The notes: a model not told the origin generated them from the letters alone. A DNA stretch of 57,500 nucleotides from Prorocentrum cordatum (GCA_963575745.1 CAUYUJ010014194.1:797501-855000); one strand, 5' to 3'. Shown: positions 10,581-20,470, counted from the stretch's first letter. Translations and numbers: made by a program.

Positions 10581-10751
10581 CATAAAAAAAACACGGCGGG
10601 AAATCGGCGCCATGCTCGGCCTCTGGGGGGCCTTGGCCGGGCCTCGGGGCCGTGAAAACACGACTCAGGATGGCGAGCCGGTCCCGCGGAAAGGGTCAAG
10701 ACCTCTCGGGGTCGACGTTCTGAAAAAAATGTGACGTCGGGAATCTGGGAC
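10581..10751 (+). repeat. R1 dispersed repeat, copy 3 (near full length)
   Basis: Keeps CGGCGGGAAAT, CTCGGCCTCTGGGGGGCC, CGGGGCCGTGAAAACACGAC, TCAGGATGGCGAGCCGG, GGGTCAAGACCTCTCGGGG and GTGACGTCGGGAATCTGG. Confidence 0.8.
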
Positions 10752-10980
10752 GGTCGTTACCTGGGGGGAGGGGGGGGCGGGTAACTGATTCTCACCGCCA
10801 GACCCCCGAAATGTCTTATCCCCCGGTGATTCGTATCGCTCGCACTCGGTGAATGGTAACGCTTGGGCGGGGTGGGGCACGTCGGGGCGGGAGTGCGCCG
10901 CGATCGCCGTAATCTGCGCGCGAGCACCAGCATGTGGGGCGGGGGGGTCTAGGCCCCCACCCTACATACGATCGTTACCA

Positions 10981-13900
10981 TTACCCCGGGGGGGGCGGCG
11001 ATTGACGACCGTTGCGCGAGATAGAATAACAAACAATATCCTCGCGCGACTGGTCGCGAGAATCCCTCGCAGCGGGCAGCTCGGCAATCTGCCGCTGCTC
11101 GCAGGTGCTCCCTGCGGCCGACACGCAGGCCAGGAGGTCCTCCACCTGCTTCTGGCTGTAGCTGCTCGCAGCGTCTGCCTTACGAGCCAAGAGCTCGTCC
11201 ACCTGACGCTGGTTGTATGTGTCCGCAGCATCCACCTTCCCAGCAAGGCGCTGGTCCACCTGATGTCGACTGTAGACGTCCTCGAAGCTCACCTTCTGAG
11301 CCAAGCTCTTGTCGATCTGGGCCTGACTGTAAACATTCGCCACGTCCGCCTTGCCGGCCAAGAGGTCCTCGACGTCCTGCCGACTGAGGGCGTTCGAAGC
11401 ATGGGCACTGCGAGATATGATTTCGTCTATCTCCTGCCGACTATATACGCTCGCCACATCGGCTTTGCGAGCCAAGAACATGTAGGTGTTCACCGTATCC
11501 GCCTTACAGGCCAAGCGCTCGTCCACTTGCTCCCGAGTGTAGACGTCCTCACAGCTCGGTTTGCTAGTTAGGCGTTCGTCGATATGTTGTAGGGTGTGGG
11601 TGTTCACAGCGTTCACCTCGTCCACCACGAGCTCCTCCACCTCCTGCTTGTTGTAGGTGTAGGCCAAGTCAGCCTTGCGAGCCAAGAGACAATCCACCTC
11701 CTGCTGGTTGTACGAATTCGCAGCGTCTGCCTTGTGGCCCAGGAGCTCTAACACCTGCTTTTGGTCATATGTATTAGTTGCTTCTGCCTTGCCAGCCAAA
11801 TACTCGTCAATCTGCTGACGCGTGTAGACGTCCTCGCTGTTCGCTTTGACGGCAAAACGCTGATCGATCTGCATCTGACTATAGGTGCTGGCTGCGTCTG
11901 CTTTGTGGGACAAGAGGTCATCAACATGCTGTTGGCTGTAAATGTTCGCAATGTCCGCCTTGCGAGCCAGGGCTTCCGCTGTGTCCGCTGCGTCTGCCTT
12001 GTGAGCCAACAGCGTCGTCACCTCATGTTGGCTGCAGGTGTGAGCGGCGTCTGCCTTGCCAGTCAAAAGCATGTCCACTTGCTGCTTGGTGTAGGTGTCA
12101 TTGCTGCTCGCCTTGTGACCCAGAAGCTCGTCGACGTGCTGCTTGCCGTAGGTGTTCGATGCATCCGCCTTGCCGGCCAGGAGCTCGTCCACGTGCCGCC
12201 GATCGCACGTGTCCTCGCGGTTGGCTTTGCAAGCCAAGAGTTCGTCGACCTGCTGCTGGTCATAGGTGTTCGCAGAGTCGGCCTTGAGATCCACGAGCCC
12301 TTCGAGCCACTCGGCCTTCAGAGCCACGATCCCATCCACCTGCTGCCGGCTGTAGGTCCGCAGTCTCCCCTTGCCTGGGGCACCAGGCTGCGCGACCACA
12401 GTTCCCGCGGATGGCAGCATCCCCCGTGCAACTACCGGGCTGGCAAGGAGGAGTTCTGCCGAGCCAGGACGTCTGAACTCCGTCTCTCTAGACGCTGTAA
12501 GCTCGGCACGACAAGTTGGGGGTCCCCAGCTGGCGCGGTGACGGGCCGCGCAGGGACCTCGGCATGCCGAGAGACCTCGCCGCGCAGCCCGTCACCGCAC
12601 CGTTTTGGGGCACGAGGCGCCCCGGCCGCCCGAGACGCCCCCGCGAAGGAGCCGAGCCCTCAGCTCGTGCGGCCGCCCCGGGCCCCCCACGGACTCACTC
12701 GCCGCGCGGCGTGGCCACCGCGCCGCGCGGGGGCCCCAGGTCCACGGTAACCATTCCATGATTAAATGGAGGTGCTTCTCCCGGGGCTCGCACGCTGCTT
12801 CTACAAGGGAAAACGAGGTGTCACCAAACCCCCAGTTTACAACAACAGCGGTTCCGGCCTGATGCTTCAAGTCGCCCTCTCGCGCGGGACGTCCTGAAAG
12901 TTATGCAGGAATCGCGCTCTCGCGCGGGACTTCCTTGCAGTGTAGTCAGACGCCCCCCGGGACAAGATGTTCGTCCTGAGCACGGTGGGGGCATTGGATA
13001 AGGAAACATTGGATGAGGAATCCAGGGTCTGGAAGCCAGTGGAACGCTAATCGTGGATTGGCCATGGATATCACCGCCGCCCTCACCAGAGAAGGACCCC
13101 TTCCAGGGTCCGAAGCCTCCTGGGCATGTTCCTTAACGAACGCCCCCACCGTAGTTATTTCACAGCTCCAAGGGCCCGCCGAGGGCCCCAGAGGAGGCCC
13201 AGAAACGGCGGAGAAGCGCCGGGACCCGCTCCCCTCAGAACCCCGCTCTGGCATGGCGAGGATGGCATCTCGCATCCCCGCGGGCCCGAACCTCCGCGCA
13301 GGTACTCGCCCTCTGCCGCGGAGGCTTCGCCAAAGCCCGACGTCCTCCGCCCAGAAACCATGGAAACACGGCTCGGCTTCTCGGGCCACCAGGGGGGCAG
13401 GCGGAGACTTGCCGGAGGCGTCCTTGATGGTCGCCGCGTCCGCTTTGGCAAGCAGGCGCTCATCCATCTGCTGCCGAGTGTAGACATCCTCGACGCTCGC
13501 CTTGTGGGACAGGAGCTCGTCAACCTGCTGCTGACGGTAGGTGTCGCCTGCGTCTGCCTTACCGGCCAAGAGCTCCAAGACTTGCTGGTGGTTGTACGTG
13601 CTCTCGGCTTCCGCCTTGCGAGATAAGAGGTTGTCAATCTGGCATTGACTATAGGTGTCCGCTGCATCTGCCTTGCCAGTCAGGCGCTCATCCGTCTGAT
13701 GCCGAGTGTAAACATCATCGACGCTCGCTTTGTGAGAGATGAGCTCGTCAACTTGCTGCTGGCGGTAGGTGTCAGCTGCATCTGCCTTGCCAGCCAGACG
13801 CTCATCAATCTGATGTCGAGTGTGAACGTCCTCGACATTCGCTTTCTGCGACATGAGGCTGTCAATTTGCTGTTGACGGTAGGTGTCAGCTGCATCTGCC

Positions 13901-14148
13901 TTGCTAGCCAAGAGCTCCAATATCTGCTGGTGGTTGTAGGTACTCGTGGTGTCAGCCTTGCCATCGAGGCGCTCATTCACCTCATCCTTGGAGTAGGTGG
14001 CGTCGCCGCTCGCTTTGCAAGCCAAGAGCTCGTCGATCTTCTGCCGGCTGTAAACGTCCGCGATGCTCGCCTTGTCTGCCAGCTGCTCTTGAAGAAACCG
14101 AACCATCTCCTCCAAGTCGGCGACGCGCTGCTCAATGTACCGGGACAT
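10981..14148 (-). CDS. Gene A: 19-residue tandem-repeat fibre-like protein, two exons
   Basis: Predicted as 14148-13413 joined to 12374-10981, about 709 residues. I start it at the Met of MSRY because gene B (19122-20183) has the same N-terminus there (MSRY, then DLEEMVRFLQE); in-frame residues before it do not match. That segment looks like a short coiled coil. The rest is a 19-residue repeat with consensus TY-x2-QQVDELLA-x-KADxA: 11 units in exon 1 and about 20 in exon 2, some shortened (at TAEALARKADIAN and TYMFLARKADVAS). Tyr, Val/Ile-Asp, Leu-Leu and Lys-Ala-Asp are conserved while third codon positions vary, which supports real coding. Similar Y..EVD.LLA.KAD repeats are known from phage tail-fibre shafts and some algal or algal-virus proteins; the link is by pattern only. 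Function unknown. Stop-free plus-strand frames here are shadows. The last ~25 residues are not repeat and may be intron read-through. Confidence 0.72.
12375..13412 (-). other. GC-AG intron of gene A (predicted)
   Basis: On the minus strand the repeat-coding frame reaches GACGCCTCCG then GCAAGTCTCC (donor GC at 13412-13411). The next repeat-coding frame begins after GGTGCCCCAG (acceptor AG at 12376-12375) with GCAAGGGGAGA. Joining splits a Gly codon 1+2 and continues in frame into TYSRQQVD. Intron length is 1038 nt. The hexamer GGCAAG spans both junctions as a direct repeat. Inside the intron no 19-residue repeat is present and the frame loses its character. It contains a small tandem of CTCTCGCGCGGGAC at 12871-12932. 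Confidence 0.6.
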
Positions 14149-14162
14149 CAGAGCCGCAGCTG
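14149..14162 (-). promoter_or_regulatory. Possible 3' splice acceptor just upstream of gene A start
   Basis: CAG at 14160-14162 (minus) lies 11 nt before the ATG, in GGTCTAGTTCAG. Gene B has CAG at 20189-20191, 5 nt before its ATG. In a spliced-leader organism these would be candidate trans-splice acceptors. They could equally be ordinary introns or chance. Confidence 0.25.
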
Positions 14163-14289
14163 AACTAGACCACCCGGAACTGCTACAGTCCATGCCAGAG
14201 ATAAGTAGTCACACGATGCAAGCAATTTCAAGATTGGAACACATCGTCAAGACAATGAAACCGTCGCAATGCGCTATAACACAATCATA

Positions 14290-15240
14290 AACACGTACAT
14301 TGCGCGCGGGCATCTTTTCTCGACGTCGGCGTTGTCTGCAAAAGGCGCGAGTAGGGAACACGAGGGTTTGGGCCCCCCGGGGCCTTGGAGGAGCCCCAGA
14401 TCTGTCCGAAATCGACAGAATTTTTTGCCGGCGAACGACTGGGATTACAAATTCTTATTCCTGGCGCGGCTGTAAGCAGAGAGCACTAAAACTAAAAGAG
14501 CGCTCGAACACAACAGCGAAGGCCCTCGAGCCTTGGGCCAACAGGCGCCAGAGGAAAGGATACGGCGCACGGCGGTTGCGACGACGCCCTGGGGCGCTTG
14601 ACTGTACCTCAAGGGCTCCTCAAGGGGCCGCCAAACCCGAGGCCACCAGTGTGAACGACGAAGAGAAACGGGTCTTACGCGAGATAACATGGCGACCTTA
14701 CGCCGTACCTTGCGCGGGCCACCAGCGTGGCACACGGCGAGGATACGAGGGGCCCCTACGCGCGAGCTGATGCGGGAAACCAGCGCGGGAATTTCCGCGG
14801 AGTCGACCCCGTTGTCTTCCGTCGCTCGTGTGGGGGTCCTCTTGGCTTGAAAGCCGATCGTCGAACCCTGCACCCCCAATCAGAACGGACAGATTCACGA
14901 CCGCTCGGTGAGACAGCGCCCCAGGCAAAAAGAGCTCCGACCAAGAGGACGTCCTTAGCCGAGCTCTTCCCAGGCAGTGCCACGGGAAGTCACCACCAGA
15001 GCGGTCACCACCTCCTCGCGAAGGAGGACCCCTCGGGGACCCTCCAACCCCCCCGAGAGCCTCCCTCAACGCCCAGAATCGCTCAAAAATCTATGAGATC
15101 CTTCATCCTCGGACCTCGATCCTGACGAGGAACTGGCGGCCCCCACCGTTTGGCGACCCCCCCGCACTGCCTGGCCTCCGGTGTCCTCGTCCTGACTTCA
15201 CGAGCCAGGGTGACCAACCAGGCCAGCTCACGCAGCGCAC
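14290..15240. other. No confident gene; R4-like motif at 14797
   Basis: Ordinary-complexity GC-rich DNA. Contains GGAGTCGACCCCGTTGTC at about 14799, preceded by CCTACGCGCGAGCTG. This relates to the R4 motif at 25625-25675 and 31021-31085. Open frames overlap on both strands with no favoured one. Confidence 0.4.
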
Positions 15241-15250
15241 GTATGTACCT

Positions 15251-15347
15251 CTGATGAGAAACATAAGCCATCGCCACCGAGAACCCATTGGGGGGACCCA
15301 CCCTGGTGCTGGCACGCCCGAGCATCACCCTGATGCTGGGTGACGCT
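15251..15347 (+). repeat. R5 dispersed repeat, copy 1
   Basis: Matches 23209-23315 in the same orientation: CATCGCCACCGAGAACCC, then TGGCACGCCCGAGC(A/G)TCA and a (G)GGTGACG end. About 100 bp. Confidence 0.65.
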
Positions 15348-15349
15348 GG

Positions 15350-15960
15350 GCGAATCCCCGACTTTTCTGACAAGCCGTGTTTTTTTCGGGCGGGCGGCGT
15401 TGGCGGCGCGCACAAAGGGGGTGTAGGGACGGGGGGCAACTTCTGAGAGTGAGGCTGCTCCTTGGAAGGCGCCGGCCCGACGTCTGCAGGCAAGGCCCGC
15501 GCCTTCCCAACAAGTGGGCGTGCTTCGAAGAAACTCTCCCCCCCCCCCCCGCCCCCCCCCCTCGGCACCTGGCCGGAAGCGGGGACTTGGGGCGAGAAGC
15601 CGCCTGCGACCTGGAGCTGCCCGCTCTGCCCTGCCCTCGTCCTGCGCTCACGGGCTACACCGTCGGACCTGGGGCAGGAGAGCACCCTTTGAGAGCATGA
15701 GACCCTTTGAGAGCATGAGGCCCTCGGGCACCCTCCCCCAGGATGCACAAGAGCATCCAGCAAACACGCAGAACCTTGAGGCACCCTCCCCGAGCCGACC
15801 TCGGTCCGACCGGAAGAGCGAGCCGTCGGGCCAGCTGGGGCCACGGCGCACGCACCGAGCGCCTGGGCCCACCGCGGAGCGCCGGTCGGCCCACCGGGGC
15901 GCGGCTGCCTTGAGATCTGGCGACCCGACGTGTCTCAGGGGCTCAGAGGCACGTGTCCCT
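15350..15960. other. No confident gene; small duplication and poly-C run
   Basis: Contains a C/G run at 15538-15560 and a tandem 17-mer, TTTGAGAGCATGAG(A/G)CCC, at 15689-15723. Nothing else recognised. Confidence 0.5.
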
Positions 15961-15962
15961 TC

Positions 15963-16170
15963 TGATGAGCAGTGGAAGGGCTCCTAGCCCTGTGGGAGGG
16001 GACCTGAACTAGGAGGGCCAAACATGTCAGGGATGGGGGGTCTTTCCGCACAGGTATCGAGCCAAGCCCTTCAGGTCTGTGATTCCTGATACGAATGCGA
16101 AGACGGGGACTTCAGAGAGGCCAGGGCTTCACTGTGTCACTAGGGTTAGGGGTTCTGCTATTCTCGATGA
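15963..16170 (+). repeat. R6 dispersed repeat, copy 1
   Basis: About 200 bp matching 29268-29470 in the same orientation. Shared: GAGCAG ... GGGC(T/C)CCTA(G/A)CCCT ... GGGAG, ATCCCTGATGC/ATTCCTGATACG, GCGAAGACGGG, CTTCA(C/T)TG(T/C)GT and GACTAAGGTTAGGGG. The TAGGGTTAGGGG here is part of the repeat, not telomeric. Confidence 0.65.
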
Positions 16171-16274
16171 CCTTCGGCGCTCCATTGTTCGGCTTCCCGG
16201 TCGTGAATCGTTCCGTTTTCCGTTTGCCCACCGCGCGCTCTTCTGCCTAAACGCCCTGCTGGAAGTTTTGGCTC

Positions 16275-16322
16275 TGTGGTGGTGGTGGTGGTGGTGGTGG
16301 TGGTGGTGGTGGTGGTGGTGGG
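16275..16322. repeat. GTG microsatellite
   Basis: About 15 uninterrupted GTG triplets. The poly-Val, poly-Trp and poly-His frames across it are not taken as coding. Confidence 0.95.
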
Positions 16323-16332
16323 CCCCTTCGGC

Positions 16333-16495
16333 GGCGAAGTCCAAACCCTGCCCTCGCCAATAAACGATTCACCATGGGCGGCGGGGGGTTGGGTTCGGAC
16401 CTCGTCGAGCACGCTGCGGAATCCGAGCCCCCGCCCCCGCCTCCCATCGGTTCAGGAGAATCGATGGTCGGTGGGGGTGGGGATCGGATGTCGCC
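16333..16495. repeat. Palindrome family P, locus 1 (two units)
   Basis: Two adjoining ~80-bp units, each an imperfect inverted repeat. The outer arms read GGCGAA(G/A)TCC(A/G)AACCCTGCCC and its complement; the centre is CGATTC-type. The same design occurs at 31752-31919 and 53824-53991. Confidence 0.7.
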
Positions 16496-16564
16496 ACCTA
16501 CCCCTGGACCTCTCGGCACCTTTCCACGGGCCAACTTTGCACATCCCAAGTCGTCTCTTATGAG

Positions 16565-16787
16565 CAGGGGCCGATCGTCCCGGCATTCCTATAGGCCTAC
16601 CACGACATGTTCTGAGAACCCCAGAATTTTCGAATAACAGAAACAATGCTCCAAGAGCAGAAACCCGCAGCGTTAAAACAAAACAATGTCGGCCAGAAAT
16701 GGTCTAAGAATATCTCGGGCAAACCACAAAAGGATCTCAGAACATCCGCTGGTGGGCCTATAGGCAAGCCGCGACGCTTTGCCACTG
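16565..16787. mobile_element. T5 inverted-repeat element (MITE-like), single copy
   Basis: Terminal inverted repeats of ~38 bp with about 30 matches. The left arm begins CAGGGGCCGATCGTCC and includes CCTATAGGCCTACCA. The right arm, read inward from 16787, begins CAGTGGCAAAGCGTC and includes CCTATAGGCCCACCA. A second inner match is TGTTCTGAGA against TCTCAGAACA. Length 223 bp. CAGGG/CAGTG ends recall hAT elements, but I see no convincing 8-bp target duplication. No ORF. Confidence 0.6.
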
Positions 16788-16918
16788 CTTGACTCTGGGC
16801 GGCCCTGTGGCCTGACTATGGGCCTCTGGTGGCGCAAAACGGATGGGATGGGGGGGGGACGAGGGCACTGCAATATTGTGGAACATCAGCATGGCGGGAG
16901 CCCCAGACCCCATCTCTC

Positions 16919-17045
16919 GCCATCGCTCGGACGTCTACTCCCCGCGCATGTTTCGATTTCGTGCGCTCAGCTTTTCTCGCAAGATGATCCGAATTGCTCC
17001 TCGATGGTCCCCGACAGAGAAAAAGTGCCCCCATCCGAGCGATGC
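16919..17045. mobile_element. T1 TIR element, copy 1 (127 bp)
   Basis: Ends are GCCATCGCTCGGACG and, inverted, GGCATCGCTCGGATG. Internal shared blocks with the copy at 35418-35543 are TTTCG(A/G)TTTCGTG, TTTTCGC, GATGATCCGAATTGCTCCTC / GGATCAAGGATGCTCCTC and GGTCC. It is non-coding and has no clear target duplication. Confidence 0.75.
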
Positions 17046-17489
17046 CAAAATCCATCTGAAACATGCCCTTTGTACCGAATCTTTTGCTGCATGTCTCGAG
17101 CCGGCTCCATCCGTGAGGTTCCCCAGGTCCGAGTCCTGATGAGAACGCTCAGATTAGGAAAATGCGACGCCAGGATCTCAGGGTCTCCATCTTTCCGGGC
17201 CGCCAGATGACTAGGTGCTGACATGCCAACTCGTGACCACGTCACGAACCATACCAAACCTTTGGACAGAATCGCGCCGCAGCGCCACCGTTTCCGAGCG
17301 CTCCTCGCGCTGTAGTGGCTGAAAAGGTCCCTGCCATCCATGGGCCTGCGTGGGCGCCGAGATGGCAGACCTTCCTCTTCCTCCACCAACACGTTCTCCT
17401 CAATCCCCTCTGCCGTCTCCTCCATTCACTCTCGCGAACTGGCAGAAGTCCAGTGAGAGGCGACCAGGATGCAAGGCAGGGGTCAGAAG

Positions 17490-17760
17490 CGAGATAGAGA
17501 GCGAGATAGAGGAGGACGAGAGAGAAGCAGAGGAGGACGATATAGATGAGGCGAGGAAGGGAGAGTAGAGGCGAGGGAGGAGGACAGGATGAGAGGAAGA
17601 GAGGAGAGGAGGACAGAAGGGGAGGAAGGGGCTAGGAGGAGAGAGGGGAAAGGAAATATAGAAAGTGAAGTAATAGCGGCAGGGAAGGGCGATAGCGGCA
17701 GGGAAGGATAGAGGGGGGATACGCACAAGGGGACGAGGACTGCAGACAGGAGAGCGTGAG
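17490..17760. repeat. GA/GGA-rich low-complexity stretch
   Basis: Purine-rich DNA with GAGATAGA, GAGGACGAGAG and GAGGAAGG words plus a duplicated AGCGGCAGGGAAGG at 17674-17708. No gene. Confidence 0.7.
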
Positions 17761-18124
17761 ACCCCTCAGGGCGATCGCGAGGAGAACAATGTATGTGGAA
17801 AGTTCGGCGGGCAATGGGTACAAGCGCAATAGGTTTGTTTCCCACGAGCGCCACTTTGCAGTGTCAGCCTTCCCGCTAGGCACCGCTACAGGCACTGGTA
17901 TCTCAAGGAATCCACGCCTGCGCAAGGCTGGACGACGCCCAGGAGGACGATCACGACAACGAGGACGAGTGCTGCTTCCCACGCTGGTGGGCTGAACGAT
18001 CGCCTCCACGCCTCAACGCTGGTATCACGCTCCCGCCCCTTGAGAACTGCGGAAAGCAACATCTGGTGCAGGGGAGCTCCGCGGGCGTCCGCACCACCTG
18101 GAGGCCCCCCAAAGGGGGTCCAAG

Positions 18125-18604
18125 GCAGATGGGGTTGGAGGGTCGCGCCGCATCGCCGATTCATCGGCGATACATCGGCAACGCATCTGTGCTGCCTAAC
18201 TTGGCGCATTGCATCCCGCGAGGCGCGACGCGCGATTCTCCTCGCGCCCTCGCGCCCTCTCCCTTGGACCGGGGCAGCCGCTCTGGCTCCTGGCCCAGAG
18301 CGCGGCGCGCGAGGCGCGATGCCCTTCGCGCCCCCGCGGGTGGCCGAGGCGCCTCGGTGGCGTCGGCGCGGAGAAGATCTGGTGGGCATGTTTTCCACCA
18401 CCACCACCATAAGTTGGAGGGAGGAGGAGGAGGAGGAGGAGGAGGAGGAGGAGGAGGAGGAGGAGGAGGAGGAGGAGGAGGAGGAGGAGGAGGAGGACCC
18501 CCCCTCTCCAACTCATGGTGGTGGTGGTGGTGGGAAACACGCCCATCAAGATCGGGCTGCACATCGCGCAGCATCGCCGATGCCTCGGCGATGCGGCGTG
18601 AGCC
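18125..18604. mobile_element. T2-related inverted repeat enclosing a GGA tract
   Basis: The left end at 18125 (CAGATGGGGTTGGAGGGTCG then CGCCGCATCGCCGA) resembles the T2 TIR at 25764 and 28449. The inverted counterpart is at 18565-18604 (GCATCGCCGATGCC then GGCGATGCGGCG). Nested inside, 18377-18553 is a second inverted repeat whose ~48-bp arms (GATCTGGTGGGCATGTTTTC ... CACCACCACCA ... AGTTGGAG) flank (GGA)n. One interpretation is a T2 element expanded by internal microsatellite growth. Confidence 0.5.
18417..18497. repeat. GGA microsatellite inside a hairpin
   Basis: About 27 GGA triplets, uninterrupted apart from the ends, centred between the inverted arms of the surrounding hairpin. Confidence 0.95.
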
Positions 18605-19121
18605 AAAGGGCCCTCTCTGCTCCGACCACGCCCGGGAGGCTCGCGGTCACCGCCCTGCCACGGGGGATCGCCCCCTGGGGAGGCGGCGGGCTCGGGAGCC
18701 CCGTCTCCGGGGAAAAATGACGCCGGTGGTCCTTCGGCAGAGGCTTGCGGCAGACTCGCGCGAGGGCGCGCCGCGCTCTGCTGCCGGCCGCAGCGTTGGG
18801 CATGCCAGCCCGCACCTGCGTCCGCCTCGAGAGGGAGGGAGTCGGAGTGTCTCGATTTGTACACCACGTCGTGTGGTCGGCCCAAGGAGCTCGGCGTAAT
18901 GACGCCCCAGCGGCCCAACCTGTGAGACGCTAGAGCGTCTGCGCACCGAATTTCTGCGACGAGCTCCTTGGCCCCCTGGACGGCCAAACGACGCGGTGCA
19001 TGCATCGAGACCCCCAGGAGAAGAGCTGTCGAGGGAAGAAGAGGGTGTGAGAGCCCATGCTTGGGTACCCGATGCAAGCGCCGGCTGCGTCTGCCTGGCA
19101 GGCCAACTCAGGCCCTCGCCC

Positions 19122-20183
19122 TCACTGCTGGTTCTCGCCGCTCTGCGCGAATCCACCCACCTGCTGCCAGACGCGCGCGCCTGGCATGTCTGCCTCGCTT
19201 CCCAAGCGCTTGTCCATCTGCTGCCGAGTGTACACATCATCGATACTCGCTTTGCGGGCCAATAGCTCGTCAACCTGCCACTGATTGTAGGTGTTGGCTG
19301 CGTCTGCCTTGCGAGCCAGAAGCTCAACCAACTGCTGACAGTTGTAGGTGTTCGTCGCGTCGGCTTTGCCCACGAGAAGTCCTCGCACCTGCACTTGAGT
19401 GTAAGCGTTCGCCGAGTCCGCCTTTCCAGCCAAACGCTCGTCGATCTGATGCTGATTGTACGTGTTCGTCACGTCCACCTTGCTCACCAAGAGTTCATCC
19501 ACCTGCTGCTGGGTATAAGTGATGGCTGCGTCTGCCTTTCGAGCCAAGAGTTCGTCCACAAAAGTACTCCTGTAGGTGTTCGCCACGTCAGCTTTGCCTA
19601 CCAAGAGTTCCCGGACCCGCAACTCAGTGCAAGTGAGAGCCGCGTCCGCCTTCCCAGCCAAGCGCTCGTCAATCTGCAGCTGGTTATAGGTGTTCGCAAC
19701 ATCCGCCTTTGCAACCAAAAACACATCCACCTGCTGCCGATTATATGTGTTGGCTGCGTCTGCTTTGCGTGCCAAAAATTCATCGACATGTTGCTGATTG
19801 TAGGTGCTCGCTACGTCGGCTTTGTTTACCAAGAGCTCCTCAACCTGCTGCCGATTGTAGGTGTCTACTGCGTTCGCCTTGCAAGCCAAAAGCTCCTGCA
19901 CCTGCCTCTGAGTGTAGGTGTTCTCTGTATCTGCCTTGCTAGCAAGGCGCTCGTCTATGTGATGCTTCGTGTAAATGGTATCGCTGCTCGCTTTACAGGC
20001 TAGCAATTCCTCAACATGATGTTTGCTGTAAACGCTCTCAGCGTCTGCTTTGCGAGCCAAGAGCGCGTCAAGCTGCCGCCGGCTGTAAATCTCGTCGTTA
20101 TCTGGCTTGTGCGTCAACTTCTCCTGGAGAAAACGGACCATCTCTTCCAGGTCGCTGACGCGTTCTTCAAGGTAGCGGGACAT
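19122..20183 (-). CDS. Gene B: 19-residue tandem-repeat fibre-like protein (paralogue of gene A)
   Basis: 353 residues as drawn. It starts at MSRY (20183), as in gene A, followed by DLEEMVRFLQEKL and 16 units of the 19-residue repeat. A four-unit (76-residue) super-repeat is visible: units 8-11 match units 12-15 (QIDERLAGKAD, then VR-x-LLVGKAD, then ELLARKAD, then QVDELL). The last unit, VYTRQQMDKRLGSEADMPG, corresponds to the last unit of gene A exon 1, which is followed there by an intron. Here the reading after ~19179 (ARVWQQ... to the stop at 19122) is probably read-through past the true splice donor. A scrap of another unit (LACQADAA) lies out of frame near 19090. No second exon like gene A's is found downstream, so gene B may be 3'-truncated. 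Function unknown. Confidence 0.7.
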   Translation of the reverse strand: MSRYLEERVSDLEEMVRFLQEKLTHKPDNDEIYSRRQLDALLARKADAESVYSKHHVEELLACKASSDTIYTKHHIDERLASKADTENTYTQRQVQELLACKANAVDTYNRQQVEELLVNKADVASTYNQQHVDEFLARKADAANTYNRQQVDVFLVAKADVANTYNQLQIDERLAGKADAALTCTELRVRELLVGKADVANTYRSTFVDELLARKADAAITYTQQQVDELLVSKVDVTNTYNQHQIDERLAGKADSANAYTQVQVRGLLVGKADATNTYNCQQLVELLARKADAANTYNQWQVDELLARKASIDDVYTRQQMDKRLGSEADMPGARVWQQVGGFAQSGENQQ

Positions 20184-20470
20184 GAGAACTGCGTTTCCAG
20201 TCCGTGGCAGGAAGGAGGTGCGTGCGTGCCCCAATCGGCTCTCTGACACCTGAGGCACGGCCGACTCGAGCCGAGAGGATCCCTGAGACAACGAGTGACG
20301 ACCCAGACAGCACACATGGAAGAAAAACGTATATAATAAGCTGCTGGAGGTCCGCGGAGACTGCCTGGGTCGGCAAAGGCCTCCGTCTCCACACCCCGTG
20401 CCTGGCATGCGAGGCGCGCTGGCGGCGGCGCCGAAGACGCCGCCTGTAAGGAGGGGTAGGATTACGGAGG
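20184..20470. other. Upstream region of gene B, no further gene
   Basis: Ordinary GC-rich sequence. An in-frame extension of gene B continues open to 20408, but its residues share nothing with gene A upstream of MSRY, so I exclude it. Confidence 0.5.

Noticed and set aside
11761-12750. Long plus-strand open frame over gene A
   Set aside because: It is the antisense shadow of the 19-residue repeat on the minus strand; conserved positions and start fit the minus strand.
13645-14163. Plus-strand open frame over gene A exon 1
   Set aside because: Antisense shadow of the repeat gene.
16141-16153. TAGGGTTAGGGG as a telomeric repeat
   Set aside because: Only two units, and part of the dispersed R6 repeat.
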